NCBI RefSeq assembly: GCF_019649055.1
Contig: NW_026570639.1
Location: forward strand, 1 to 24,049
Source of the DNA: Paramacrobiotus metropolitanus
Taxonomy: Eukaryota; Tardigrada; Eutardigrada; Parachela; Macrobiotidae
Length of the DNA stretch: 24,049 nucleotides
Reading direction: 5' to 3'
The notes under the pieces are model-generated. The model searched no databases. It saw only the letters and a program-made list of their open reading frames with translations, and had not been told where the DNA came from. The first letter of the stretch is position 1. Each line of letters begins with the position of its first letter. Below, in pieces: positions 1 through 9,996 of the stretch. A program made the translations under genes and the position numbers.

Positions 1-155
1 ACTGGCGTCTTTAACCTTTCGGCAACCCTTAAGGCCGTACTCTCCGATAGCGTTCACCGCGGTACTGCCTTTGGTGGACTGCTTTCGTGTGCTTAGCGAG
101 GCAAGGTATGTGTGATTCCCATTCGTTTTCTTCCTCTTCCGTACCACCAGACGGT
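1..155 (-). pseudogene. Decayed 3' exon fragment of an OFA-type MFS transporter
   Basis: The minus strand matches the last exon of the intact transporter gene at 14302-16918 (compare about 14370-14530). Both share the acidic stretch EEEENEWE and the DNA block CGTGTGCTTAGCGAGGC. About four extra bases after the NEWE codons shift the frame, so the residues that follow correspond to a different frame of the intact gene. Similarity stops near position 155. The membrane-spanning exons that should lie just beyond, toward 940, are absent. The fragment is therefore a truncated, frameshifted duplicate of the cytoplasmic tail only. It may continue beyond the left edge of the window. Confidence 0.75.
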
Positions 156-937
156 GTGGCGTCGGTGCCTTTGCCTGATTTCCAGTTCGTAGTCTGGGAT
201 GCTACATGCTGGTACACTGTAGCATCGTCACAGGTGGACCGTTCTGGAAGGTGTGCGGGCGCGCCGGCACCACATGCAGCAGAATCTCATAAAATGATCT
301 GCGAGTAATACTACTGTTAGAATTTATATTATGAGATTATTATAGTCACGGGAACAGAAACCGGAAGCATCGCACACACTAGTGTTCATTCAACGTTATA
401 CAAGCTGGTTGCTTATATAGCACACGGTACATTCACGATATTAGTAAGTTACTGCACCTAAACATCTGATAGACAAGGGGATTGGTGACCTGGGTGCACC
501 GTACACTCATAGATCAGCTAGTAAGACAATGATCATAGTTCACAAGTAGATGACACATGAGTGTATATTATATTGGTAATATAATTTCTAACAACTACTG
601 TTTCTTATAGCAGCACTGTTCGGTTTATCTTGTTGTGTCTGAAACCCTTGGAGCGGTGAGCGAGTCGAAAGAGAGCTTTCTCCATTTTTTGGGACGTAAA
701 GTTTTTGGGAAGTCAGGTGAAGCGTGAGCTGGTTCGTTTTTGAAACAGCATTCAGTATTGCTAGAATACAGATACAGTTCATTAATCGTGGCAATACGGC
801 GGCAGTTTTGGGCACTTTGTCACGCGTAAAACGGCATGAAAATGTCAAAGACAGCATTGGCTGCTTTGGCGTTACTTCTTAATTTAATTTTTAGGCAGTA
901 GTGTCCGGTTATAACTGGTAACAATGAGTCCATGAGA
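156..937. other. Non-coding stretch, nothing recognised
   Basis: No open frame here has a plausible start, splice sites or recognisable domain. It lies between the transporter fragment and the transposon target site. Confidence 0.6.
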
Positions 938-943
938 ATCGTG
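938..943. repeat. Target-site duplication ATCGTG, left copy
   Basis: ATCGTG directly precedes the left tip TGTGACCGG. The same six bases directly follow the right tip at 11212-11217. This is the direct repeat expected from a staggered-cut insertion. Confidence 0.8.
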
Positions 944-1152
944 TGTGACCGGCAAAAATGTCCCCCCTGTCCCCCCGGACATTTTTGCCGTGTCCCCCCT
1001 GCCACCATCTCCAAAACGGTAACCCTTTGGCCAGAATGGTAACATGGGGGACTTACAACGGAAAGTTGATTTTCAGGTCGATCGGTGACCTTTGAAAATG
1101 TGCCACCAGCGTTACCACGGCGTTACCTGTCCAAAACAGTTGAGGAACATCG
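944..1152 (+). repeat. Left terminal inverted repeat, unique outer part
   Basis: This is identical, as far as I can align by eye, to the reverse complement of 11003-11211. The similarity continues into the minisatellite to at least 1451, pairing with 10704. I found single mismatches at 1348/10807 and 1452/10703. It begins with the TGTGACC tip and includes the hairpin at 950-990. Confidence 0.9.
950..990. repeat. Hairpin at the left transposon tip
   Basis: The 14-base arm CGGCAAAAATGTCC (950-963) is followed, after a C-rich 13-base loop, by its exact reverse complement (977-990). The same structure lies at the right tip. Tip-proximal palindromes could be paired transposase-binding sites; that role is inferred. 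Confidence 0.85.
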
Positions 1153-2245
1153 GTCACCTAAGGACATTACAGCAGAACTGAACTTACAGGTTTCCGGCAA
1201 GGGGGTCATTATTGCCGAAACGAAATTACGGGTGTCAAGCATGGGGGACATTATTGCCGGAACGAAATTACTGGTGTCCGCCATGGGGGACATTATTGCC
1301 GGAACAAAATTACTGATGTCCGACAAGGGTTACATTATTGCCGGAACGAAATTACTGGTATCCGGCATGGGGGACATTATTGTCGGAACGAAATTACTAG
1401 TGTCCGGCATAAGGGACATTATTGCCGGAACGAAATTACTAGTGTCCGGCACGGGGGACATTATTGCCGGAACGAAATTACTAGTGTCCGGCATGGGGGA
1501 CATTATTTCCTGAAAGAAATTACTGGTGTCCGGCATGGTGGACATTATTGCCGGAACGAAATTACTGGTATCCGGCATGGGGGACATTATTGCCGGACAG
1601 AAAATACTGGCATCCGGCATGGGGGAAATTATTGCCGGAATAAAATTACTGGTGTCCGACATGAGGGACATTACTGCCGGAACAACATTACGGGTGTACG
1701 ACATGGGGGACATTATTGTCGGAACGAAATTACTGGTATCCGGCATGGGGGACATTATTGCCGGGACGAAATTACTAGTGTCCGGCATGGGGAACATTAT
1801 TGCCGGAACGAAATTACTAGTGTCCGGCATGGGGGACATTATTGCCGGAACGAAATTACTAGTGTCCGGCATGGGGGACATTATTGCCGGAACAACATTA
1901 CGGGTGTACGACATGGGGGACAATATTGTCGGAACAAAATTATTGGAGTCCGACATGGGGGACATTATTGCCGGAACAAAATTACTGGAGTCCGACACGG
2001 GTTAAATAATTGCTGGAACGAAATTACTGGTATCCGGCATGGGGGACATTATTGCCGGAACGAAATTACTAGTGTCCGGCATGGGGGACATTATTGCCGG
2101 AACAACATTACGGGTGTACGACATGGGGGACAATATTGTCGGAACAAAATTATTGGAGTCCGACATGGGGGACATTATTGCCGGAACAAAATTACTGGAG
2201 TCCGACAAGGGGGACATTATTGCCGGAACGACAATATTGGTGTCG
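1153..2245 (+). repeat. 42-bp minisatellite, left array (about 26 units)
   Basis: The consensus unit contains GGGGGACATTATTGCCGG, then AACGAAATTACT and a GTGTCCGGCAT junction. About 26 imperfect units fit the span. Within it a five-unit (210-bp) higher-order repeat is marked by AACAACATTACGGGTGTACG at 1681, 1891 and 2101. Because 42 is a multiple of three, long open frames occur on both strands. They read as a monotonous 14-residue repeat, begin only at non-ATG codons or inside the repeat, and are not taken as genes. Confidence 0.95.
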
Positions 2246-3158
2246 AGTGTTGACGTTATCGCAAACATTCGCAATAAAGCGGAAATAAGTGACCGATGTT
2301 GCAGAACTGCGGTTAAAATGCTAGACCTTATACTGTACAGTACTCAACGAAAGTCCTGTCAAAGATCCGAGCGCTTTAGTTGATGTTATAATGTTGCCTT
2401 CTTGAAAGGTAATAAATAACAGAATTTCGTAAATCTGTAATAACCGGAAACAGGGTGTTCTTGTTTAGCTAACTGCAAAAAGGGTGCCTGTATTAACGGG
2501 GATCGAAAAGGGGTAGTTATAAAAACGGGGGTGAAAAGGTGAGGCTATAGTGATTTCCGATAAATTCTTAGGTGTTGGGTAGTAAATTACTGATTACCTT
2601 TAATGCATGCTGCAATACAGAGCGCGTAGTAGCAGCGCATACCGGCTACAACGGCTGATCAAAATTAAGTTACTAATTACGCTTAGTTATTACTAACCCC
2701 ACTTATTACTAAGCCCTCACCCACTTATAAGTGTGTGAGTAATTACTTTCTTGCCAGGCTATCACAGTAATCCCACCTATAAGAATACATTGCATAAGAT
2801 GAGCTATGATAATTTTCAGGAATTTTTTGAAAATTCGCTAACGACTTTGTGTTGTCAATTCTAATTACATATACATGTAACTGTTAATTATTCTCATTTA
2901 AATCCGCACTACTAGTACTGCCCCGCACATGAATTCTTATTCCTCGCATTAGCTGCAGGAACGATGGAGATCATGGCGTCAGACTAAGAAAAATATTTGG
3001 TTAACTTACTGCATTTTTTTAGCATGAAGAAGCAGCACCCTAGTGTACTTATCAAACACTGCCGTTACAGTATCAATGTACAGCTCATGGGGAATAATAT
3101 TTCCGAAAATAATGACCAAAAGCAAACGAAAGATTAGCTGCAATTCGAGCTTCTGTAA
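2246..3158. other. Transposon interior, no gene recognised
   Basis: This lies between the left minisatellite and the first plausible coding stretch. It includes purine-rich and AT-rich segments. No domain, tRNA or clear exon was seen. It may hold the promoter and 5' untranslated region of the transposase gene. Confidence 0.5.
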
Positions 3159-3199
3159 AGCTATGGAAAGTTACGTACTTTCAGCGATTTTTGGATCAG

Positions 3200-3551
3200 C
3201 GATTTATTGTGGCGCTGGTTCACCATTCGCTTTATTCAATGGGATCCTGTTGTTCAGTCGCCCAATCCGTCTACCGCGCCTACAGTTAATTATGCTACTA
3301 CTACATTGGAAGTCACACGCAAAGGAGCCCCAGCCGGTCAAAGAGAGATCAAAGCTCCTCCGTATATTCCTAATCGGTCAGCATTCGGTTTTGATATTGA
3401 TCCGAAGAAGACCCGTGCAACAGCGACGACCGCTCCCTAATCTGTATTTCAACGTTATCCGGCAACTGTTCCGATGTTGCCTGTGCTTCCTCGGAAGGCT
3501 GTTACCCTCACCGATGCCACCGTAGAACTATCTGTAATACGCTGTATATAG
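3200..3551 (+). pseudogene. Possible Pro/Thr-rich exon of the transposon with an in-frame stop
   Basis: One frame stays open from 3159 to 3551 except for a single TAA at 3438-3440. It reads as a plausible Pro/Thr-rich protein before the stop (for example PVVQSPNPSTAPTVNYATTT) and after it (RYPATVPMLPVLPRKAV), ending at TAG 3549-3551. TAA could derive from a CAA codon by one transition, so one point mutation would explain the break. There is no ATG at the start, so if real it is an internal exon; AG acceptor candidates lie at 3159-3160 and 3198-3199. I do not recognise the protein. It could belong to the transposase gene upstream of 3908 or be a separate transposon gene. Confidence 0.35.
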
Positions 3552-3907
3552 GCAGTCCAGATTATTTTTAGGCGCTACGGCCAAAATTTTTCTCTATACG
3601 TTTTTTCTGGTGTTTGTGCGTTTACTGCGCCTGGTTCAAAATGCATTAGGTAGAAACGCTGCAGTACTTTGAGTTATGCATATGACCATATCTGTGCATA
3701 CCTGCCGAAATAGAGCTTCAGGTAGCTGCCAATATGTGGAGATTATCAGAGCTGGATACCGGTCTTGATTTCAAATTTAGACATGTTAAATGTTTGACAG
3801 GTAGTTCCTACTTGTTCGTTCGTTTTGGGAGATACAAACGTTTTTACCACACGATTACCTCGTTTGCGGAATCGGAGATCATTAAATAACTGGTTTGGGT
3901 TTTTCAA
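3552..3907. other. Transposon interior, no gene recognised
   Basis: AT-rich sequence directly upstream of the first integrase exon. A promoter or 5' leader would be expected here, but no specific element could be identified. Confidence 0.4.
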
Positions 3908-6900
3908 ATGGCTTCTAAGCAGCATGTTGATTTGCAAGCAATCAAAGAGTATCTAGAGACTCAGAAGTATCCGGCAGGAGTAACGACGAAAAATCAGAAA
4001 CGAGTTTTCCGCAGACGCTCCGATGGATTTTATGTGGGCCAGAACAAACTGTACCGCAAGAAATCGAGCGGAAAGGTTGTTGAAGGTGCCACTCAGAGTG
4101 CTCCAGACGTAATTGTTGTGTTATGCCCTGAAGAAGCAAAAAAGCTAGTGACTGGGTTGCACAGGTAAAATACAGCTTTTAAAGCTTCTCCTTCCAAATT
4201 GTCTTTCTGCTCTCATTAGAAAGGTTCGAAAGAACTAGAGATTTCACGGAATCAGTTAGAAATATTACTTGTATTTAATTACGGGAAGCAAAGTTTATGC
4301 GCGCATCTCATACGATTGAGGCTTTTTCATATTCTAACGACGGGTATCTTTTGGCTCCCTGACTACCTTTTACTTTGTCGGAAGTTGCCATTCCCTAGCC
4401 TGTTTTTAAATGAGAATTAATTTTTCTGCGGCAAGTCATGAGTTTATCTTGCAGTACACTTGGTCACGCTCGTCGAGATGCACTGGAGGCATCTGTCAAC
4501 CGGTTGTATTACTGGAATGGAATACGTCAGACGATAGACGAAGTGGTAATACCACTTGGCACAAAATATTAAAACAACCTGATTGCAGCTGCCTAACTGA
4601 ACATGCATATTTTAGACAAATTCATGTTCAATTCGTGATTCTCGCCGAGAATGCAGACTGGCAGTGTGTCATTTTGACGTCACTAACATACAGGGATTTT
4701 ACGGTGCGCCAACAGGAGAACTACGCATTCGCTCTGTTTCTGTTCGTGTGCTGTCATATGAGCGGTGGTGTGATACCGTGGTAATAGCACTGTCGCTTAA
4801 TTTAAGAATATTGTAAATATTTTTATCACACGTTTTTTTCTCGTTTGAAGAGGATAGTTTTCTGTAAATTTTCATGTACCTGCCCAATTAACAAACATCA
4901 TAGTTTGCGAAAGCGCGCTGTTTAAAAAGTGCCGGGATAAGCACTTGTTGTTATGGGCCTACGATGACTTCAGCGCCCATGAGCTCGGCTCCTAACCACA
5001 GGGCGCCATCCGGGCGAGAATCGTCAATCTGCAACGAACAAGGGAAAGGTTTAGACGCCGTGAAGGAGCCTTTGGCCTCCACAGCTGTACCCGGCCGACC
5101 ATGGGCACTTATCGGATACGATCTGATTGAACTGCCGAAAACGAAGCAAGGGAACGTTTACGTGTTGACCGTCGTGGACTATTTCACGAAGTTCAGGATG
5201 GCTTTCCCGATTCCGGATAAAAAGGCCGAAACCATCGTAGAAAAAATACCACGTGTACTCTCTTTTTGGGATTCCCGAGAATATAATTTCCGACAACGGT
5301 AGGTGCTCACTGAACGGCGAAACGATATTAAATGATCAGCAATCAACAAAATCTCGCATCTATTAATTTTAAGTGAGATCAGATAATTTAAAATCTATTC
5401 CGTTAACTTGCTTGAAATTTCGAATAATAGTAGGTAAAAATAACCGCAAATTATTGAGATGGATATTGTGTTTGCTAGCTCCGCTTAACGCGAGCCTTTT
5501 TTAGGCACGGAGTTCAAGAACGATCCCAACAGGAATATGGAAAAAATGTTAGGCATTCGACACCGTTATGCAAAACCGCGCCATCCACGCACATGCGGTC
5601 AGATAGAACAGGTCAACAAACAGCTGAAAACGTAAGTATGACTGGTCGCGCATTCGCCAGAAACGTACGGATACACATTGAGACTGATATTAACAGTTGC
5701 GTAATTTTGTTTACTGCCGAGCACCATGAAAGATCAGGTTAACTAACTGGCGATTACTGACCACTTGACAGCCGCACACACGCTTATAGCAGTCCCTGTA
5801 AAAAATTGGTAAAGCGATACTTTCGCGAGTGCTTTTTATGAAACTAACAACCATGCCAAGTGGTACTCGTAACACGTTCGCAAAGAGGTTTTGCGCGATT
5901 AGACCAGGATAAACCCGAAAACAAATTGTTTATCCCATAGACATGTATGTTATAGCGAACCTGCGGAAGAACGTTGTTGCCCATCGCACAGACGCAAATA
6001 ATTTTTTATCAAATAATTTTTCAGTTTCCTGTTACAAAATTTTTCTGCCAGAAAGGAAAGAACAGCAGCTGTCAGTTCAACTGATAATTATGGCTAAGAT
6101 ATTGTACCAACAAAAACGGTATTATTGCGTAGATCAGCTTTTGAAGTTTAAAATAAAATCATTCCCAAATAACTCGGCTGTTGATTTTACGAGAATTAAA
6201 TTTGTATCATTTCTCTCTTTTCTTCGTTAAATACGGTAAAAGATTATCGCAGCGTTTTGCAAGAAGTAAACAGTTATCTAATATAGCCACCGACCGATTT
6301 CTAGAAGCTGGTAATATTTGCCGGTATCAACAAGTAATAACTTTCCGGCCGGCTGGGTAACTAATCTGAAGGTAAAAGCGCCGCTATCGGCAAAGCTATA
6401 AAGATTTTTAAATCAAGTCTTTTAGATGTAACAACTTATTTCGTGAAAAGTGTTTTAAATTTAGAAGTGCCAAGAAGAGATGTGCAAATGGGGTGCCAAT
6501 TGTCGAAACGTGGTGTAAAAATACTTTAAAGAAGGTGGTGCGAATAGCTAGAAGGCGGCAAAAGGGATGAGAAAAGCCAAAAGGTGGTGTAAGGTGGTGG
6601 GAATAGCCACACCCAAAAATATAATGCACTTTAGTTCTTAAAGGGTAACGTGGCTGCAATTTTTGAGAAGAAGCTTTCGATTTTTTCTTGACAGAGCTGT
6701 AACATTAAGTCGCTGTTCTCTTCTTCTACATGTTATCTTCGGTTACCGAAATTAGTCTGTAATCCAGGCTTTACACCAACATCGCCTTTTCCTTATGCGA
6801 AAATAGGGCTTGTGCGCGCTGTTGAGTGCAAGATCGTGTGTACAGAACGTTTCGTCAGTTCACGTTGGGAGATTTCCTCGTGCTCATGCATGTAAAATAG

Positions 6901-7566
6901 CCATTGCTAGAAGTACCTGATAACAAGCTTGAATAATTTTGAAATTTTCTTAGTGACTAACACAATACACCCTGGAGCGTGGCGGTGAATGGGATAAATG
7001 GGTGGATGCTGCAGTATTTGCTGCTAATGCAACAGTCCAAAGCACGACTAATTTCACCATTTCGCGTCATGTTTGGGCGTGACCCTAAACTGCCAGACAG
7101 TTGCACCTACGATGGTGATGGTTCTGAGTCTGATGTTGACTGTCGCGAGTTTGATGAAGAGGATCCATTTTCCGATGCTATGCGCGACGACTTTACGCAT
7201 TTACGTCAGGCTGACGAGAAAACCTTATTCGCAAAAGTTGCAGAGAACATTGGATTCGGTCAAGCCCGTCAGCAGCGGAAATATATGAACGCAACCAAGA
7301 AAGGTCGCGATATGGAGATCGGACTGCAGGTGTGGGTGCGAAGCGCTATGGCACCGAAAGGGTCCTTAAAATCCAAGCAGTTTGGCAAAGCAAAGTACAC
7401 GGGCCCCTTCGAAATTGTCGGGATCCAGCGAAAGGTCACGAGTTGAAAGTCCGTTCGGATGAATTTAGTGCCCCGTTTCCGGTTAATATTCGAGACGTGA
7501 AAGCGGTGAAAACGAAACGACACACCGAAAAAAGGTCACTGGTTACCGATGCAAATCAGACGGCAG
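3908..7566 (+). pseudogene. Gypsy/Ginger1-type integrase (transposase) gene, multi-exon, frameshifted
   Basis: This is a DDE integrase expected to cut and join the transposon ends in the nucleus. Exon 3908-4164 starts at ATG and holds the N-terminal YLETQKYP segment and the first zinc-finger His; it joins in phase to 4455-4545 (GHAR, then YYWNGIRQ), completing the His part of the HHCC finger. The core follows: first Asp in GYDLIELPKT, exon ending at 5298 within the DNG codons, then exon 5505-5631 giving DNGTEFKN and the catalytic Glu in GQIEQVNK, with exactly 35 residues between Asp and Glu. The C-terminal part, about 6954-7566, has SPFRVMFGRDPKLP and the GPY/F motif YTGPFEIVGI. Reading frame is broken near 5263-5267, 7052-7054 and 7434-7435, each a one-base change beside a run. 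The joins into the core exon (upstream of about 5040) and at 5631/6954 are not in phase with the acceptors I can see. The second zinc-finger Cys pair shows only one clear Cys. Confidence 0.85.
5632..6953. other. Long intron-like gap within the integrase gene
   Basis: A strong donor GTAAGTATG begins at 5632 and a candidate acceptor CTTAG ends at 6953. At about 1.3 kb this is far longer than the other introns in the window. It contains a G-rich, GGTGGTG-like low-complexity stretch at about 6530-6610. I see no domain and no inverted ends of a nested element. Confidence 0.5.
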
Positions 7567-7874
7567 GTTCGTGCTCAACGATGACTCAGATTCCATATTT
7601 AAGTTTATGTAATTGCCAAATTTTCCGGGGTACGGATTCCGCTAAATTTTAACGTTTTAAATTGTGAATCTCGTTAGAAAATTGCGAACTATTTTAGAAA
7701 CCAGACATTGTGGTCTGAGTTCATCTTGCAGTTGGAAGAAAAACGCATATGCATTACTCACTTCATGATTTCAGAAGCACGGGTCACGCCAGAATGTCCG
7801 CCGGCCATTCCGCGAAATACGAACGGCGCTTCTGGTGCGCATTCTGAACCAGGTGCAGCGCATACCTGGAAAAA

Positions 7875-8384
7875 ATGAGGCATTCCTTCAACAATGAAAT
7901 TTCAGTTCTTTACGCCACTGATTACCAGTCCATGCTGAAAGGAATTCAAATTCTGCGGCCGCTTTTTACGGAATTATCCATTAGCCTTCTTGAGGCAAAT
8001 TTGATGCTATTGGACACAGACAATCAAGGATTTGAGTCCCTAACCGGCGCATTGAAATTGCGTGACGTGTTGCCACGACTGAACGCCCTGGACATCAGCC
8101 AAAAAAGGAAACTTTTCTACACCGACCTTGCGGCACTTCCTTTGGCGGTATTGCAGTGCATTGAAATGGAAGCCTGGCACGCTATCAGAGACGCGCTGCG
8201 AATTTTCGAAAAACTAAGCTCCGAAAACGAAAAGAACGGTGAGAACTTTCACAACATACAATATAAGAACAACTACAAGCAACGTAACGGTCAACCGTGG
8301 ACGTTTGCACTTCCAACAGCTGCGCAACAGCCAGCCGTGGGGAATTGCATCGTTTGCTTCCCAACCGCAGCTGTTAGTTCGTAG
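7875..8384 (+). CDS. Possible linker exon of the transposase, unknown helical region
   Basis: This 169-codon open frame sits between the integrase GPY/F domain and the Ulp1 protease. The first 115 or so residues look like a charged, Leu-rich, probably helical domain (for example LRPLFTELSISLLEANLMLL). The rest is low-complexity Asn/Gln/Ala sequence. I do not recognise a family. It may be an internal segment of the integrase-protease polyprotein, not a separate protein. The ATG at 7875 is not necessarily the start, because the frame is open for several codons upstream. Beyond about 8235 an overlapping frame (8239-8466) is equally plausible. Confidence 0.4.
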   Translation: MRHSFNNEISVLYATDYQSMLKGIQILRPLFTELSISLLEANLMLLDTDNQGFESLTGALKLRDVLPRLNALDISQKRKLFYTDLAALPLAVLQCIEMEAWHAIRDALRIFEKLSSENEKNGENFHNIQYKNNYKQRNGQPWTFALPTAAQQPAVGNCIVCFPTAAVSS

Positions 8385-8637
8385 TTTGGGTAATGGTTGC
8401 GCTTCGACGTCGAAGCGCAACGCTTACGCGGACAAGGCAGCTGTAAACCCATCCCAGATTTTGTGATTACGAATCACAATGTTTGCTTGCTTACGCGCTG
8501 TTACGTCACATTTTTACGCGTTTTCCCGTTACCCGTTGCGCAACGGTTACCCAGATGTAATTGACCTCCACCATTGTATGTTATAATTAGAAATCGCCAT
8601 ACAGAATACGCTTTATGTTTCCTATTTTCTTTTATAG

Positions 8638-9803
8638 AGAGAGATATGGATAGAGCCATCGTCTGGCTCGTGATCACAGAGCCAGTGAAACTAGTGCTAA
8701 CGTACGAAGACTGGACGTCTATCTACTACACTGCCGAATGGCTTACGGATGTCACAGTTTCTGCCGCCCAGATTTTACTGAAAAAACAGTATCCAGACAT
8801 TAACGGACTTGAAAATCCTGTTCAATACAGCATTCCGCGTGCGAACAAGGGAGATTCTTTTAAAACAACGGTGATTGGAATAAGAAAAAAGAAAGAGCGA
8901 AGCAGCGACAAACACTTCCGAAAATCTCAAATTATTTTTACCCAGGGCAACCACTGGATATTCGTAACCAACTACCACGATGGCGAGGCAAACGAAGTGC
9001 TGATCTATGACAGTCTGACTCCGCGTCTTGATTATATCCTCGACCAAGAAATTGCGTCGATCTTCAGGATTCAGTGTTGCGACTCCATAAAAATTCGCTA
9101 TCCTGCTATGATACACCAGGAAAACGGTTGCGATTGTGGAGTTTACGCAATCGCCTACCTTACTGAAAAATGTTACGGTGGGGACCCGGAAAAGAGACGT
9201 TATATCAAGAGGGTAAGTACCATCAGTTCCAGTTTCCAGTTTAGAAATTAGAGCCTACCTAGAATTACGTATATGGGGTAACCACATTCCAAATTTGGGA
9301 GTAAGAACCGTTTTCAATTTCAAAAACTTATTATGCTTTAAACTTAGGAAATGCGGAAGCACTTGATCCAGTGCTTGAAAAACGGTCGCCTTACTCCCTT
9401 TCCGAGCGTGCCTGCAAACCTAAATGGTTCGTCTTTGACAAGAAATACGCTCTTGTACTGTGTTTGCCGGATGCCTGTCGGCTTCAACGGGGAAATTATG
9501 TGGACCTGTGCAGAATGCAAGCGAGGCTACCACCAGTCTTGCGTGACCGCAAAGGATGCGACAGATATATCCACAGTCCAGCCGGCGAACTGGAAATGCC
9601 CAAATTGTGAAGGTGAAATACATCAAGTAGCGACATTGCATTAAAACATTTTATTCCGTTAAAGCTAAACATGGAAAACTTTTTGCATTTCAGACCAACC
9701 GGAAAACCTGAATTCAAACGACATTATAACCGCGAGCCAAGAAACAAGAATACAGAGAGTAGCCACGAGACGCCGGCTGAACCCAGCTACAACCGAGGAT
9801 TAA
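8638..9803 (+). CDS. Ulp1-type cysteine protease plus PHD finger, C-terminal module of the transposon protein
   Basis: Exon 8638-9212 encodes a C48 (Ulp1/SENP-like) peptidase. It starts after the acceptor TTTTATAG and has an EWLTDVTVSAAQILL entry segment, His in GNHWIFV, Asp in LIYDSL, and the Gln and Cys of HQENGCDCGVYAIAY. The catalytic His-Asp-Gln-Cys set is complete. Donor GGTAAGTAC at 9213 joins in phase 0 to exon 9348, which continues MRKHLIQCLKNGRLTPFP and then a PHD finger. All eight ligands of the Cys4-His-Cys3 pattern are present: CVC, CAEC, HQSC and CPNC. The protein may end at TAA 9642-9644. Alternatively it splices at 9612/9694 (weak donor GTGAAA, good acceptor TTTCAG) to a short basic tail ending at 9803. 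The protease probably processes the polyprotein or removes a ubiquitin-like modifier. A PHD finger usually reads histone tails and could guide integration. No frame break is seen here. Confidence 0.85.
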
Positions 9804-9996
9804 CTGTTATGCACTAGAACAAACAGTTTTGCTGTCTTGGCGCGTTCTCACTCAGTCGAGCTTCCCAACGGATTAGAGTAGCAATTCCTTCTGTAACTGG
9901 CACTATAAATTGTAGAAAACCATCTACAGTCGGTCTTCAAGAAGAAAGCTAGTTTCTGAAAAAAAAAACAATTACATTGACAAACAATCCCGCAGC

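Noticed and set aside
588-1014. Minus-strand open frames left of and across the transposon tip
   Set aside because: No recognisable protein character. One crosses the target-site duplication and transposon tip, so it cannot be an ancestral gene.
1153-2245. CRISPR array
   Set aside because: Repeats are contiguous 42-bp units without unique spacers, in a eukaryotic transposon end.
1085-2383. Long open frames with a repeated VSGMGDIIAGTKLL unit (and the mirror frames at 9848-11070)
   Set aside because: They arise because the minisatellite period, 42, is a multiple of three and the unit lacks stops. Both strands are open, the left and right frames begin at GTG in the inverted repeat, and there is no splice or domain signal. 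They are repeat artefacts, not repeat proteins.
3908-9803. Gypsy LTR retrotransposon
   Set aside because: The integrase is Gypsy-like, but there is no reverse transcriptase, RNase H, gag or long direct repeat. The termini are inverted, not direct.
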